Of a stretch of DNA of 33,873 bases, positions 19,875 through 27,343 are shown in pieces. The notes beneath the pieces were generated by a model, which worked only from the letters and a program-made list of their open reading frames with translations, ran no database searches and was not told the DNA's origin. How positions within the stretch are numbered: position 1 is the first letter of the stretch; every line of letters begins with the position of its first letter. Source of the DNA: Candidatus Omnitrophota bacterium (GTDB lineage: Bacteria > Omnitrophota > Gorgyraeia > Gygaellales > Profunditerraquicolaceae); contig JAQTQG010000014.1 of assembly GCA_028712375.1 (NCBI GenBank), positions 1 to 33,873 on the forward strand, read 5' to 3'. The translations under genes and the position numbers were made by a program.

Positions 19875-21116
19875 CTAAATCTCCTCAATAAAACTTAAAA
19901 TAATTCTGGCTAATTTTTCCGCATCATGGCGGATCACTCCATCCTGAATCATACTAAAATCTTCCTCAACCGCCCTGACCCCCAAATTCTCAATCTTTTT
20001 GCGGTCATTAACCACTAAAAGAGAACCATCCTTAGAGTAACGTTTTAAAATTTCATCAGGAACTTCGCCATTATTAATTACACAATAATCCAATATTTGT
20101 TCATTGCCATGTTTTAATAAAGCCTTAATATGGTCGGAAACACTGTATCCGTCAGTTTCTCCGGGTTGGGTCATTACATTGCAAACATAAACTTTTATCG
20201 CTTCCGATTCTGCGATCTCCCGGGCAATTTCCTTAATTAACAAATTCGGAATTATGCTGGTATATAAAGAACCAGGGCCTAGAACAATGATCTGCGCTTC
20301 TTTAATTGCTTTTAAAGCATCCGGTGTAGCTAACGGCTGTTGAGGAGTAAGGCTAACCCTGCTGATTGTCTTTTTAGCCTTAGGAATTTGCTCTTCCCCG
20401 GCAACCATGGAACCATCAGAATAATGCGCTACCAATGTCACATCCCCTAGCGTCGAGGGAATAACCTGTCCGCGCAGGGCTAAAACTTTGCTTGTTTCTT
20501 TAATCGCTTTTTCGAAATCGCCGGTTAAGCGCGTCATCACCGTAAGAAAAAGATTCCCGAATGAATGCCCGGAGAACTCTGAATTACCATCAAAACGAAA
20601 TTGAAAAAGATCACGCATCAATGTCGGGGCATCCGCTAAAGCCACCAAACAGTTACGTATATCACCCGGCGGCAGAACATCAAACTGCTGGCGAAGCCGG
20701 CCGCTAGAGCCTCCGTTATCTGCCACTGTCACTACCGCAGAAATATTAGAAGTATAATTCTTCAGCCCGCTTAAAAGAACAGATAATCCTGTACCGCCTC
20801 CCACAGTAACAATACGCGGACCCCGGCTTAATTGTTTTTTTTGATACAAAATATCAATTAACTCCGTGCCTCTGGAGGATGGGGCAAATATAGCAATAAA
20901 AGAACGCATCAGGCGCTTAATACCCAGAATTAAAATTATAATTCCGGAAATTACAATCAAAGCGTCCAGGATTTGAATCAACCAAAACTCTTCGCTGCGT
21001 AAATTCGCTGTGCCTAAGATTAAAAGGATAACTCCAAAAGCGCTTAAACCCATCCAGCGCTTAATTCCTATACCTGGAGAAAACCATTTTAGAATATCGC
21101 TAGCATAAGTTTTCAT
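19875..21116 (-). CDS. yvcK: YvcK/CofD-like protein with N-terminal membrane segments
   Basis: A CofD-family nucleotide/UDP-sugar binding protein; in Bacillus, YvcK (GlmR) links central carbon state to cell-wall precursor synthesis. The glycine-rich 'VTVGGGTGLSVLLSGLK' is at 103-119, followed by 'VTVADNGGSSGRLRQ' and 'PPGDIRNCLVALA'; 'GPGSLYTSIIPNLL' lies further on. Unlike the soluble Firmicute protein (about 320 aa), this 413-aa form has two hydrophobic segments at about 23-37 and 46-69, so it is probably membrane-anchored. It lies between ptsN and ptsH, matching the known link of yvcK with PTS and carbon control. Confidence 0.9.
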   Translation of the reverse strand: MKTYASDILKWFSPGIGIKRWMGLSAFGVILLILGTANLRSEEFWLIQILDALIVISGIIILILGIKRLMRSFIAIFAPSSRGTELIDILYQKKQLSRGPRIVTVGGGTGLSVLLSGLKNYTSNISAVVTVADNGGSSGRLRQQFDVLPPGDIRNCLVALADAPTLMRDLFQFRFDGNSEFSGHSFGNLFLTVMTRLTGDFEKAIKETSKVLALRGQVIPSTLGDVTLVAHYSDGSMVAGEEQIPKAKKTISRVSLTPQQPLATPDALKAIKEAQIIVLGPGSLYTSIIPNLLIKEIAREIAESEAIKVYVCNVMTQPGETDGYSVSDHIKALLKHGNEQILDYCVINNGEVPDEILKRYSKDGSLLVVNDRKKIENLGVRAVEEDFSMIQDGVIRHDAEKLARIILSFIEEI

Positions 21117-21154
21117 TTTACAATACGCCTTGGGGATATATTTAAAGAAATAAC

Positions 21155-21179
21155 TCTTACCCGGTTTACGCTGGTAAGA
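21155..21179. repeat. CTTAC/GTAAG hairpin, ptsN-yvcK spacer
   Basis: TCTTACC (21155-21161) pairs perfectly with GGTAAGA (21173-21179) around an 11-nt loop. The stem shares the CTTAC/GTAAG core with six other spacer hairpins in the window. It is about 40 nt before the yvcK start. Confidence 0.5.
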
Positions 21180-21206
21180 AATTTATTTATTAAAGACGTT
21201 TGGAGA

Positions 21207-21677
21207 TTAAATCTTTTTTTCATCTTCCTGCGTAATGACCTTAATGACGGATTTTTCATCCATACAGGTACGTAAGGTATCGCGGAAGTATTTATCCTTT
21301 AAAAGACGCGATATTCTGGCTAAGGCTTTAAGATGAGGGCCGGCGGAATCCTGCGGGGCAACCAGTAAAAAGAAAATATAAGCTAACTCACCGTCCAAAG
21401 AATCAAAGTCTACGCCTTTTTTGGAAAGGCCAAAAGCCGCCACCAGCTTATCCACACAATCGCACTTTGCATGCGGGATAGCTATGCCTTGGCCGATAGC
21501 CGTTGAACCTAAGGCCTCCCTGGACATCAACGCATCGATGAGCTTATTGCGATTACGTTTTTCTACATCACCGGCTTCAATTAAAAAATCCACCATCTCT
21601 TTAATCACATCTTCCTTGCTAGTGGACTTAATATCGGTAAGAATAGCTTTTTTCGAGAGAAAATCCATTATCTGCAT
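21207..21677 (-). CDS. ptsN: PTS EIIA component, PtsN / fructose-type
   Basis: A 156-aa EIIA domain of the fructose/nitrogen family (PTS_EIIA type 2). The phosphorylated His69 is in 'GIAIPHAKCD' (64-73), preceded by 'REALGSTAIGQ'. No EIIB or EIIC domain is fused or encoded nearby, which favours a regulatory role such as PtsN rather than sugar transport. AAAAAGGAGT before the ATG is a good ribosome site. It is the first gene after the tRNA block and leads into yvcK-ptsH-ptsI, so all soluble phosphorelay parts are in one series. Confidence 0.88.
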   Translation of the reverse strand: MQIMDFLSKKAILTDIKSTSKEDVIKEMVDFLIEAGDVEKRNRNKLIDALMSREALGSTAIGQGIAIPHAKCDCVDKLVAAFGLSKKGVDFDSLDGELAYIFFLLVAPQDSAGPHLKALARISRLLKDKYFRDTLRTCMDEKSVIKVITQEDEKKI

Positions 21678-21743
21678 TTGTTACTCCTTTTTAAATGATT
21701 AATTCCGCCAATTTTTTTGACAGACAAATACTTCTATTTTTAA

Positions 21744-21820
<77 letters not shown>

Positions 21821-21830
21821 GCTACCAAGC

Positions 21831-21866
21831 GCGCACCAACGCAATTCCGCTAGGCGTTGGGTGCGC
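21831..21866. repeat. GC-rich hairpin with AATTC-type loop (copy 2)
   Basis: GCGCACCAACGC (21831-21842) pairs with GCGTTGGGTGCGC (21854-21866) with one bulged G; the 11-nt loop is AATTCCGCTAG. Compare the copy at 6852-6891. It lies between tRNA-Gly and tRNA-Leu and could affect processing of the tRNA precursor. Confidence 0.65.
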
Positions 21867-21889
21867 ATACCTGGCGAAAACTTTTTTAT

Positions 21890-21971
21890 TGGGCGGAAGA
21901 GGATTTGAACCTCCAAGGGTTGCCCCAATAGCTCCTAAGGCTATCGCGTCTGCCAATTTCGCCATCCGCCC
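21890..21971 (-). tRNA. tRNA-Leu (anticodon TAG)
   Basis: Acceptor GGGCGGA/TCCGCCC with A73, a leucine-type D-arm (TGGCGAAATTGGCAGACGC), anticodon loop with TAG, and a long variable arm (TGGGGCAACCC). No encoded CCA. The ORF track entry at 21822-22037 is a shadow across these tRNAs. Confidence 0.95.
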
Positions 21972-22003
21972 GGATACTTCCTCTTCTACCTGCTTAAATT
22001 TAC

Positions 22004-22076
22004 TGAGCCTCCCGCGACTCGAACGCGGCACAACCACATTAAAAGTGTGGTGCTCTACCTGATGAGCTAGAGGCCC
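22004..22076 (-). tRNA. tRNA-Lys (anticodon TTT)
   Basis: Acceptor GGGCCTC/GAGGCTC (one G-T pair) with A73, anticodon stem CCACA/TGTGG around CTTTTAA, and T-arm CCGCG-TTCGAGT-CGCGG. No encoded CCA. First tRNA of the block in transcription order. Confidence 0.95.
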
Positions 22077-22134
22077 AAACCTAAATTAAATTTATTGCGC
22101 GAATCAAGCACCTTATAGCTTTTATCCAACGCAG

Positions 22135-22163
22135 TCCTTGCGAGTGCAACGAGCAAGGATAAT
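22135..22163 (+). repeat. Short 'GCAACGAGCA' hairpin repeat, copy 2
   Basis: TCCTTGC pairs with GCAAGGA around GAGTGCAACGA, followed by TAAT. It matches the reverse-strand copy at 13264-13292 except for three substitutions and a one-base gap. It lies in the 136-nt frr to tRNA-Lys spacer, which also has GCATTC/GAATGC arms near 22174-22199. Confidence 0.55.
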
Positions 22164-22212
22164 CCCGCCTCTTGCATTCCTATATTCTATCAAGAATGCG
22201 ACAGGACAAATT

Positions 22213-22773
22213 CTAAAACTCCAATACTTCTTTTTCTTTAGCTTTCAAAAGCTCATCAATCTTAGCGATATATTTATCCACTACCTTCTGTAATTCATCT
22301 ATACCGCGAAATTTTTCATCTTCAGAAATAATCTTATCTTTTTCCAGCTTCTCAACAGATTCTTTAGCTTCTCTTCTGATGGTCCGCATAGATACCCGGC
22401 CGTCTTCAGACATTTTATGCAATAACTTAGCCATTTCCTGGCGTCTTTCTTTAGATAGCTGGGGAACGGCGATTCTGATTATCTTTCCGTCATTCGAGGG
22501 ACTGACCCCTAAATTCGATTTCAGGATTGCTTTTTCAATCTCAACAATCGCGGTAATATCCCAAGGCTGAATAACGATTAAGTGCGCATCCGGAGCAGAT
22601 ATCGCAGCCAGTTGCTTTAACATGGTCGGAGTACCATAATAGTCAATGTGCAAACCTTCCACTAAACTTGGAGATGCCCGGCCGGTTCTTACCTCATGAA
22701 ATTGGCGGTTCATCGATTCAAAAGCCTTTTTCATTTTTTCTTCAGTATTTTGTATTGCTTCCTTAACAGACAT
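22213..22773 (-). CDS. frr: Ribosome recycling factor
   Basis: Splits post-termination ribosomes with EF-G. The 186-aa length and the motifs 'VRTGRASPSLVEGLHIDYYG' (28-47) and 'RRQEMAKLLHKMSEDGRVSMRTIRREA' region with the tail 'DELLKAKEKEVLEF' are textbook RRF. It lies 16 nt after pyrH with GAGGAAGAT before the ATG and closes the rpsB-tsf-pyrH-frr series. Confidence 0.97.
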   Translation of the reverse strand: MSVKEAIQNTEEKMKKAFESMNRQFHEVRTGRASPSLVEGLHIDYYGTPTMLKQLAAISAPDAHLIVIQPWDITAIVEIEKAILKSNLGVSPSNDGKIIRIAVPQLSKERRQEMAKLLHKMSEDGRVSMRTIRREAKESVEKLEKDKIISEDEKFRGIDELQKVVDKYIAKIDELLKAKEKEVLEF

Positions 22774-22789
22774 GATAATCTTCCTCCGT

Positions 22790-23512
22790 TTAGCGAACGA
22801 CCGTACCGATCTTTTCTCCTAAGACTACCCGCTTAATATTACCCACTCGGTTAAGGTCGAAAACTACAATTGGTAACCTATTATCCATACATAAACTAAT
22901 TGCCGTAGCATCCATTACCTTCAAACCTTTTTTAAGTACATCAATATATTTTAATTGCGCGAATTTTCTGGCATCCTTTACTTTCATCGGATCCGCAGAA
23001 TAAACTCCGTCGACTTTAGTCGCTTTTAAAATAGCATCGGCATTAATCTCCATCGCCCGAAGAGCAGCCGCCGTATCAGTAGTAAAATAAGGATTGCCGG
23101 TCCCGGCAACAAAAATAACTACTCTGCCTTTTTCTAAATGCCGGATTGCCCTTCTTTTAATATAGGGCTCGGCTATCCTTTGCATTTCAATAGCCGTCAT
23201 TACCCGGGTAGGCACACCGGTTTTCTCCAACGCATCCTGCAGGGAAAGCCCGTTAATTACGGTAGCCAGCATCCCCATGTAATCGGCAACGCTGCGGTCC
23301 AGGTCCAATCCGCGGCAAGCAGTATTCTCCTGGCCACGCAAGATATTGCCAGCACCTAAAACTACCGCCACATCTACCGCCAAATCCCTGATTTCTTTAA
23401 TCTGGCGTGAAATAGACAAAAGAAACTCTGAATCTATACCATGTGTTTTCTTACCTTGAAGCGCCTCACCACTAAGCTTAAGGACGATTCTCTTGTAAGC
23501 CGGCCTGGTCAT
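22790..23512 (-). CDS. pyrH: Uridylate kinase
   Basis: Phosphorylates UMP to UDP in pyrimidine synthesis; hexameric amino-acid-kinase fold. '[13 protein letters not shown]' starts the protein (6-18), then '[11 protein letters not shown]' (usually VVGGGNIFRG, so one Gly is Ala and Phe is Leu), '[20 protein letters not shown]' and '[17 protein letters not shown]'. 240 aa is standard. It starts directly after the tsf stop (TAAATG). Confidence 0.96.
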   Translation of the reverse strand: MTRPAYKRIVLKLSGEALQGKKTHGIDSEFLLSISRQIKEIRDLAVDVAVVLGAGNILRGQENTACRGLDLDRSVADYMGMLATVINGLSLQDALEKTGVPTRVMTAIEMQRIAEPYIKRRAIRHLEKGRVVIFVAGTGNPYFTTDTAAALRAMEINADAILKATKVDGVYSADPMKVKDARKFAQLKYIDVLKKGLKVMDATAISLCMDNRLPIVVFDLNRVGNIKRVVLGEKIGTVVR

Positions 23513-24037
23513 TTATTCGCCAATCTTGTAGCGGATAAACCTGCGGATAACAATATTCTCACCCAGTTTTGCCACAATACTGCCTAAATAATCTTTAATC
23601 ATTAAACTTGAATCTTTTACAAAAACCTGCTCCAGCAAACAATTATTTTTATAATAATCTTCTTTATTTTTTTCATGTTTTAAAGCTTCTTCCGGAACAT
23701 CTTCTTTCTTAATGTATTCCGGGCTGGTGGCCGCAATCTGCATCGCTAAATCCCTGGTAAACTTTACAAAATCCTCATTCCTGGCCACAAAATCCGATTC
23801 ACAATCAACTTCCAGCAAAACACCGATTTTATTGCCATGATGAATATAACAATCCACCCTACCTTCTTTGGCTGCACGTGATTGTTTTTTAGCGGCGATC
23901 TCTAAACCCTGCTTACGCAACAACACTACTGCCTGTTTAATATCGCCTTTTGCCTCTTCTAAAGCTTTTTTACAATGAGCAACACTGGAACAGGTTAAAT
24001 CTCTTAATTCTTTAATTGCATTAACTGAACTTTTCAT
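23513..24037 (-). CDS. tsf: Elongation factor Ts, short form
   Basis: Nucleotide exchange factor for EF-Tu. The N-terminal UBA-like domain has 'IKELRDLTCSSVAHCKKALEE' (9-29; the usual TGAGMMDCKKAL is changed to TCSSVAHCKKAL). 'GDIKQAVVLLRKQG' and the core 'VDCESDFVARNEDF' follow. At 174 aa it is far below the E. coli length (283) and near the Thermus short form (196), with only one core subdomain. It carries its start at the end of a diverged TIR element (A4), where AAAGGGCC lies before the ATG. Function is secure from family and gene order. Confidence 0.94.
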   Translation of the reverse strand: MKSSVNAIKELRDLTCSSVAHCKKALEEAKGDIKQAVVLLRKQGLEIAAKKQSRAAKEGRVDCYIHHGNKIGVLLEVDCESDFVARNEDFVKFTRDLAMQIAATSPEYIKKEDVPEEALKHEKNKEDYYKNNCLLEQVFVKDSSLMIKDYLGSIVAKLGENIVIRRFIRYKIGE

Positions 24038-24113
24038 CAGGCCCTTTCTTTCTATCCAATTTATTAAATCGTATAGTTTTAGAAACTAACTTTACAGAAA
24101 GTGCGGGATTCAC
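24021..24113 (-). CDS. Possible 30-aa leader frame overlapping the tsf start
   Basis: GTG at 24113 opens a frame beginning MNPALSVKLVSKTI that ends with TAA 15 nt inside tsf. AGAAGG, from the right arm of element A3, lies 7 nt upstream of the GTG, at the same spacing as the real starts of ilvN and the nucleotidyltransferase. Could be a leader peptide coupling rpsB to tsf, or only a repeat-derived frame. Confidence 0.3.
   Translation of the reverse strand: MNPALSVKLVSKTIRFNKLDRKKGPDEKFS
24036..24109 (-). repeat. TIR element, diverged copy A4, at the tsf start
   Basis: ATCAGGCCCTTTCT (24036-24049) and AGAAAGTGCGGGAT (24096-24109) match as an imperfect inverted repeat (11 of 14). The copy runs into the tsf ATG like A1 and A2 do at their genes. 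It lies in tandem after A3. Confidence 0.65.
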
Positions 24114-24193
24114 CCCTGCACCTTCTCTTTCCTATTCAATGTAATTCTAAAATCTTATTCCAAACCTTCAGGTAATAACTAAGAAGGCGGGAG
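24112..24193 (-). repeat. TIR element, diverged copy A3, after rpsB
   Basis: On the minus strand CTCCCGCCTTCT lies just after the rpsB stop and AGAAGGTGCAGGGG ends the unit 80 nt later, with an internal half-copy (CTGAAGGTTTGGAAT). The arms pair imperfectly. A3 and A4 together fill the whole 156-nt rpsB-tsf gap. Confidence 0.55.
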
Positions 24194-25087
24194 TTATCCT
24201 TTTTTTCTTAATTTCGGCTTAACTTCTGCAGCGGCTTTCAAATGCGCCCTTTTTACCGCTGCTGCCTCATCCGTAGGCTGGCTATCCTCAACGATCTCTT
24301 CAATCTCCTTAATCTTGATCTCTTCTTCCGGAAGGACCTCTAGAGGAATATCAGCAGCTTTGGCCTCTTCTACCTTAACTCCTTCTTGAGCAAGATAAGA
24401 AAGGAACTTCTTCCTTCCCTCAATAATGGTATCGGCAATAATTGTAACTACTGTGCGAATAGATTTAGTAGCATCATCATTGCCGGGAATTGGATAATCT
24501 ACTAAATCCGGATTGGAATTAGTATCAATCAATCCGATAACCGGAATCCCCAGCCTGCGCGCTTCGCGTACGGCTGTTTCTTCTTTTTTAGTATCTACCA
24601 CAAACGCGGCCTTGGGCATACGCTCCATAGGAACAATCCCCGAAAAGTTCTTGTTAAGCTTGGCCAGTTCTTTCTCCAGGCGCGCAATCTCTTTCTTGGT
24701 CAGCTTTTCAAACGTCCCGTCAGTACGCATCTTTTCAATATCCTTGAGACGGTTAATACTTTTTTTGATGGTAGCAAAGTTGGTAAGCATACCACCCGGC
24801 CAACGGTCCGTAACATAATACATTCCGCTGCGGATAGCTTCCTGCTTAATGACATCCTGGGCCTGTTTTTTAGTCCCCACAAAAAGAATAAATTCTCCTT
24901 TTGAAGTAATCTCGGTCAAAAAATCCCGGGCAGCATTAATACACTCCTCGGTCTTTTCCAGGTCGATAATATATATACCGCTTCTTGCTCCAAAAATAAA
25001 CTTCTTCATTTTAGGATTCCAGCGCTTGGTCTGGTGCCCAAAATGTACACCTGCTTCTAAAAGCTGTTTAATTAAATCTGATGGCAC
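24194..25087 (-). CDS. rpsB: 30S ribosomal protein S2
   Basis: Structural protein of the small subunit. '[25 protein letters not shown]' region near the N-terminus, '[16 protein letters not shown]' and '[14 protein letters not shown]' are diagnostic; the Lys/Glu-rich tail (about 240-297) is longer than in E. coli S2 (241 aa). The start is GTG at 25087 with GGGGGA about 8 nt upstream. It is first in rpsB-tsf-pyrH-frr and has its own promoter 190 nt upstream. Confidence 0.97.
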   Translation of the reverse strand: MPSDLIKQLLEAGVHFGHQTKRWNPKMKKFIFGARSGIYIIDLEKTEECINAARDFLTEITSKGEFILFVGTKKQAQDVIKQEAIRSGMYYVTDRWPGGMLTNFATIKKSINRLKDIEKMRTDGTFEKLTKKEIARLEKELAKLNKNFSGIVPMERMPKAAFVVDTKKEETAVREARRLGIPVIGLIDTNSNPDLVDYPIPGNDDATKSIRTVVTIIADTIIEGRKKFLSYLAQEGVKVEEAKAADIPLEVLPEEEIKIKEIEEIVEDSQPTDEAAAVKRAHLKAAAEVKPKLRKKG

Positions 25088-25277
25088 GTCTTTAATCCCC
25101 CATTTCTTTTGGCTTAGTCACCGGCGGCAAACTTCCCTGAAGGCTTTACAGTTTATCAAGACTTCAACCGGCTTCTAACCCGTTGGTTAATAATATTTCT
25201 ACTTCGTTTGCAAAAAAAACAATACACTCGGCATCGCTTGAGAACCCAAAATACCGCAGTGGAAAGTTAATCGGGTA
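25088..25277 (-). promoter_or_regulatory. Long rpsB leader (part of the 356-nt spacer 25088-25443)
   Basis: No gene is visible in this spacer. Reading from the predicted start near 25271, the leader first forms the hairpin listed at 25212-25261, then an A-rich stretch, then several short complementary segments (AACC/GGTT, CCGG pairs, GAAG/CTTC) that could form an alternative fold. A ribosomal protein leader of 190 nt often carries autoregulation; I do not recognise a known S2-binding motif. Confidence 0.45.
25212..25261 (-). terminator. Candidate attenuator hairpin in the rpsB leader
   Basis: On the minus strand CACT-G-CGGTAT pairs with ATGCCG-AGTG (10 bp, one bulged G, one G-U pair), followed after 5 nt by eight consecutive U. 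The hairpin begins about 10 nt from the predicted transcription start. The 5-nt gap before the U-tract makes it an imperfect terminator. Confidence 0.45.
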
Positions 25278-25305
25278 ATTATAGCAAATTTTTACTTAAT
25301 TGCAA
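25278..25305 (-). promoter_or_regulatory. Sigma-70-type promoter for rpsB
   Basis: On the minus strand: TTGCAA, 16-nt spacer, TATAAT, with TGC just before the -10 (extended -10). It directly follows the composite repeat downstream of the exporter gene, so rpsB is separated from msbA. The perfect -10 and position make it the best promoter in the window. Confidence 0.75.
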
Positions 25306-25318
25306 CTATTTTTAATAA

Positions 25319-25432
25319 GCAGATGACTTATGGAACGCTAGTGACATAAGTCATAGGCGAAGCCGTCTGCGCATTAATTCCGCCGAATACGTCAAAATTC
25401 TAGAGAATTTTGACGTAAAAACTGAGGCGGAA
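25319..25432. repeat. Composite structured element, copy 2 (between msbA and rpsB promoter)
   Basis: Part 2: GCAGA/TCTGC (25319-25323/25366-25370) encloses TGACTTATG/CATAAGTCA (25324-25332/25345-25353, tip GAACGCTAGTGA) and a small GGC-GAA-GCC. Then GCATTAA, then part 1: TTCCGCC/GGCGGAA (25378-25384/25426-25432) around a perfect 14+2+14 palindrome (TACGTCAAAATTCT at 25388-25401). It matches the copy at 16833-16957 in order, while stem sequences differ in a compensated way. Confidence 0.8.
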
Positions 25433-25443
25433 CAAATTTTAAC

Positions 25444-27234
25444 TTACTTCTGTAACTCTTGAGCTTCATACAACCGCTTATATAAACCGTTATTTTCCAA
25501 TAACTGGCTATGCGTCCCCTGCTCAACAATCAAGCCTTTATCTAAAACCACGATCCTATTGGCATTTCTTACTGTGGATAGCCGGTGCGCAATCATAAAC
25601 ACTGTCCTGCCGCTGACTAGCCGGTCCAGCGCTTCCTGCACAAGACGTTCAGATGTAGAATCCAGCTGTGAAGTAGCCTCATCCAGGATTAATATCGGGG
25701 CATCCTTAAGCAACGCGCGGGCAATCGCAATCCGCTGGCGCTCTCCTCCGGAAATCATTACCCCCCGGTCGCCGATAACTGTATCATAACCTTGCGGGCA
25801 ATTCATTATAAAATCATGCGCATGCGCTTTTTTCGCCGCCTCCTCTATTTCACTAATCGTAGCGCTGGGCTTGCCATAAGCAATATTAGAACGGATTGTA
25901 TCATTAAACAGCATGGTTTCCTGATTAACTATGCCTATCTGGCTGCGCAAAGACTTCAAGCTGAACTCGCGGATATTTACCCCGTCGATCAATACCGCTC
26001 CACTTTGCGGGTCATAAAAACGCGGGATCAAATCTACCAGAGTACTTTTACCTGAGCCGCTGGGGCCGACAATCGCCAGCATCTGCCCGTATTCGATCTC
26101 CAAATCAAGGCCTTTAAGAATCTGCGTATCGGCATAACTAAAATAGATGCCGTTAAATTTAATATTTTTTCTGAAGCTGCCCAGAATCTTGGCCGGCTGA
26201 GGCTCTTTAACACTGATCTCCGTTTCCAACACCTCATGAATACGCTCGCTGGCAGCCATAGCCTGCTGATTAAGGGCATTGACTTGGCTTAATTTTTTAA
26301 ATGGCCGGATCAGAGATAGTAACGAACCCAAGAAAAGGCCAAAAACCCCGAATGACAGCCTTCCAGCGATAACCTCACGCCCTCCCCAGAAAAAAACCAA
26401 AACACCCGCCACTACTCCCAAGAATTCTGTAGACGGATTAAGCAAAAGCGAACGTTTAATCGTCTTCATGCAAATCTTATAATAATCCGCATTTACCCGG
26501 TTAAATTTATTAACCTCATACTCTTCCATGTTAAAAGCCTTAACAATCCTGGCTCCCATAATCGTTTCATAAAGCAAAGAATTGGTATCGGCGATCTTTT
26601 CCTGAGAACGCTTAGAAAGTTTCCTTAAAGCTTTACCGACTTTGATAATCGGAAAACTAATCAGGGGCAGAAAAACAAATGAAACCAGGGCCATCTTAAA
26701 ATAGATAAAGAAAATAACTGTAGCGAAAATAACCACCTGCAGGCTCTGATAGATTAAATCCGTCGAGCCGTAGGATACGGCGTTCTCCACAAGCTTAACA
26801 TCATTGGTAATCCGCGACATCAGTTCCCCGCCGCGTTTATGCGTAAAATAATTGAGCGATAATGACTGGATCTTGGTATAAAGCTGGCTTTTGATATCCC
26901 GGATTACCCTTTGGCCGATATCCGACATCAAATAAGTTTGTAAAAATCCAAAAATTCCCTTGAATAAAAAAAGCAATAAAACAACTACTACCATATAGTT
27001 AAGCAGTATTTCCGGGGGAGTATTATTTATTTTATCCACAAAACTTACCAGGAAATCCGGCAATTTGGTGGGGATAATGATCTTTTTGTTAGTCAGCACC
27101 TTATCCGCCAAAGGCACCATCATTGCCAAAGATACGCCGTCAAATACCGCCGAAACCCCCATACAGACAATCGCGGCCAGAAAAAGCCACTTATAAGGTT
27201 TCACAAATTGTAATAATTTTAAATAATCTTTCAT
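25444..27234 (-). CDS. msbA: ABC exporter, MsbA-like (lipid A / lipid flippase type)
   Basis: A half-transporter with a six-helix membrane domain (about 1-320) and a nucleotide-binding domain: Walker A 'GPSGSGKST' (390-398), Q-loop in 'IGIVNQET', signature 'ISGGERQRIAIARAL' (494-508, usually LSGGQ), Walker B 'ILILDEATSQLD' and H-loop 'IAHRLST'. 596 aa fits MsbA and related homodimeric exporters. Substrate is not fixed by sequence; divergence from the gfo-lpxB pair makes lipid A flipping the best guess. Ribosome site GAAAGGCGG is good. It has its own promoter with an inverted repeat over the -10. Confidence 0.88.
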   Translation of the reverse strand: MKDYLKLLQFVKPYKWLFLAAIVCMGVSAVFDGVSLAMMVPLADKVLTNKKIIIPTKLPDFLVSFVDKINNTPPEILLNYMVVVVLLLFLFKGIFGFLQTYLMSDIGQRVIRDIKSQLYTKIQSLSLNYFTHKRGGELMSRITNDVKLVENAVSYGSTDLIYQSLQVVIFATVIFFIYFKMALVSFVFLPLISFPIIKVGKALRKLSKRSQEKIADTNSLLYETIMGARIVKAFNMEEYEVNKFNRVNADYYKICMKTIKRSLLLNPSTEFLGVVAGVLVFFWGGREVIAGRLSFGVFGLFLGSLLSLIRPFKKLSQVNALNQQAMAASERIHEVLETEISVKEPQPAKILGSFRKNIKFNGIYFSYADTQILKGLDLEIEYGQMLAIVGPSGSGKSTLVDLIPRFYDPQSGAVLIDGVNIREFSLKSLRSQIGIVNQETMLFNDTIRSNIAYGKPSATISEIEEAAKKAHAHDFIMNCPQGYDTVIGDRGVMISGGERQRIAIARALLKDAPILILDEATSQLDSTSERLVQEALDRLVSGRTVFMIAHRLSTVRNANRIVVLDKGLIVEQGTHSQLLENNGLYKRLYEAQELQK

Positions 27235-27251
27235 TTCCGCCTTTCTTCAAG

Positions 27252-27277
27252 AAAAGGTATTTTAACATATACCTTTT
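27252..27277 (-). promoter_or_regulatory. Inverted repeat over the msbA -10 (candidate operator)
   Basis: AAAAGGTAT (27252-27260) and ATACCTTTT (27269-27277) form a perfect 9-bp dyad with an 8-bp centre that covers the -10 hexamer. A bound dimeric regulator would block polymerase. No regulator gene is nearby; a chance AT-rich dyad is possible. Confidence 0.4.
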
Positions 27278-27287
27278 GGCATAGCAA
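27259..27287 (-). promoter_or_regulatory. Sigma-70-type promoter for msbA
   Basis: On the minus strand: TTGCTA, 17-nt spacer, TAAAAT, with TGT before the -10 (extended -10). The predicted start is about 20 nt before the msbA ATG. Confidence 0.55.
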
Positions 27288-27343
27288 ACGTTTTATTAGG
27301 TTATTTACGGCATATTATGGATATTTTTAGAAGCAAAAGGATT

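Noticed and set aside
21822-22037. 71-aa ORF in the track
   Set aside because: It lies across tRNA-Leu, part of tRNA-Lys and a hairpin repeat; it is a shadow.
22135-22200. Intrinsic terminator after frr
   Set aside because: Hairpins are present but neither is followed by a U-tract in the minus-strand direction.
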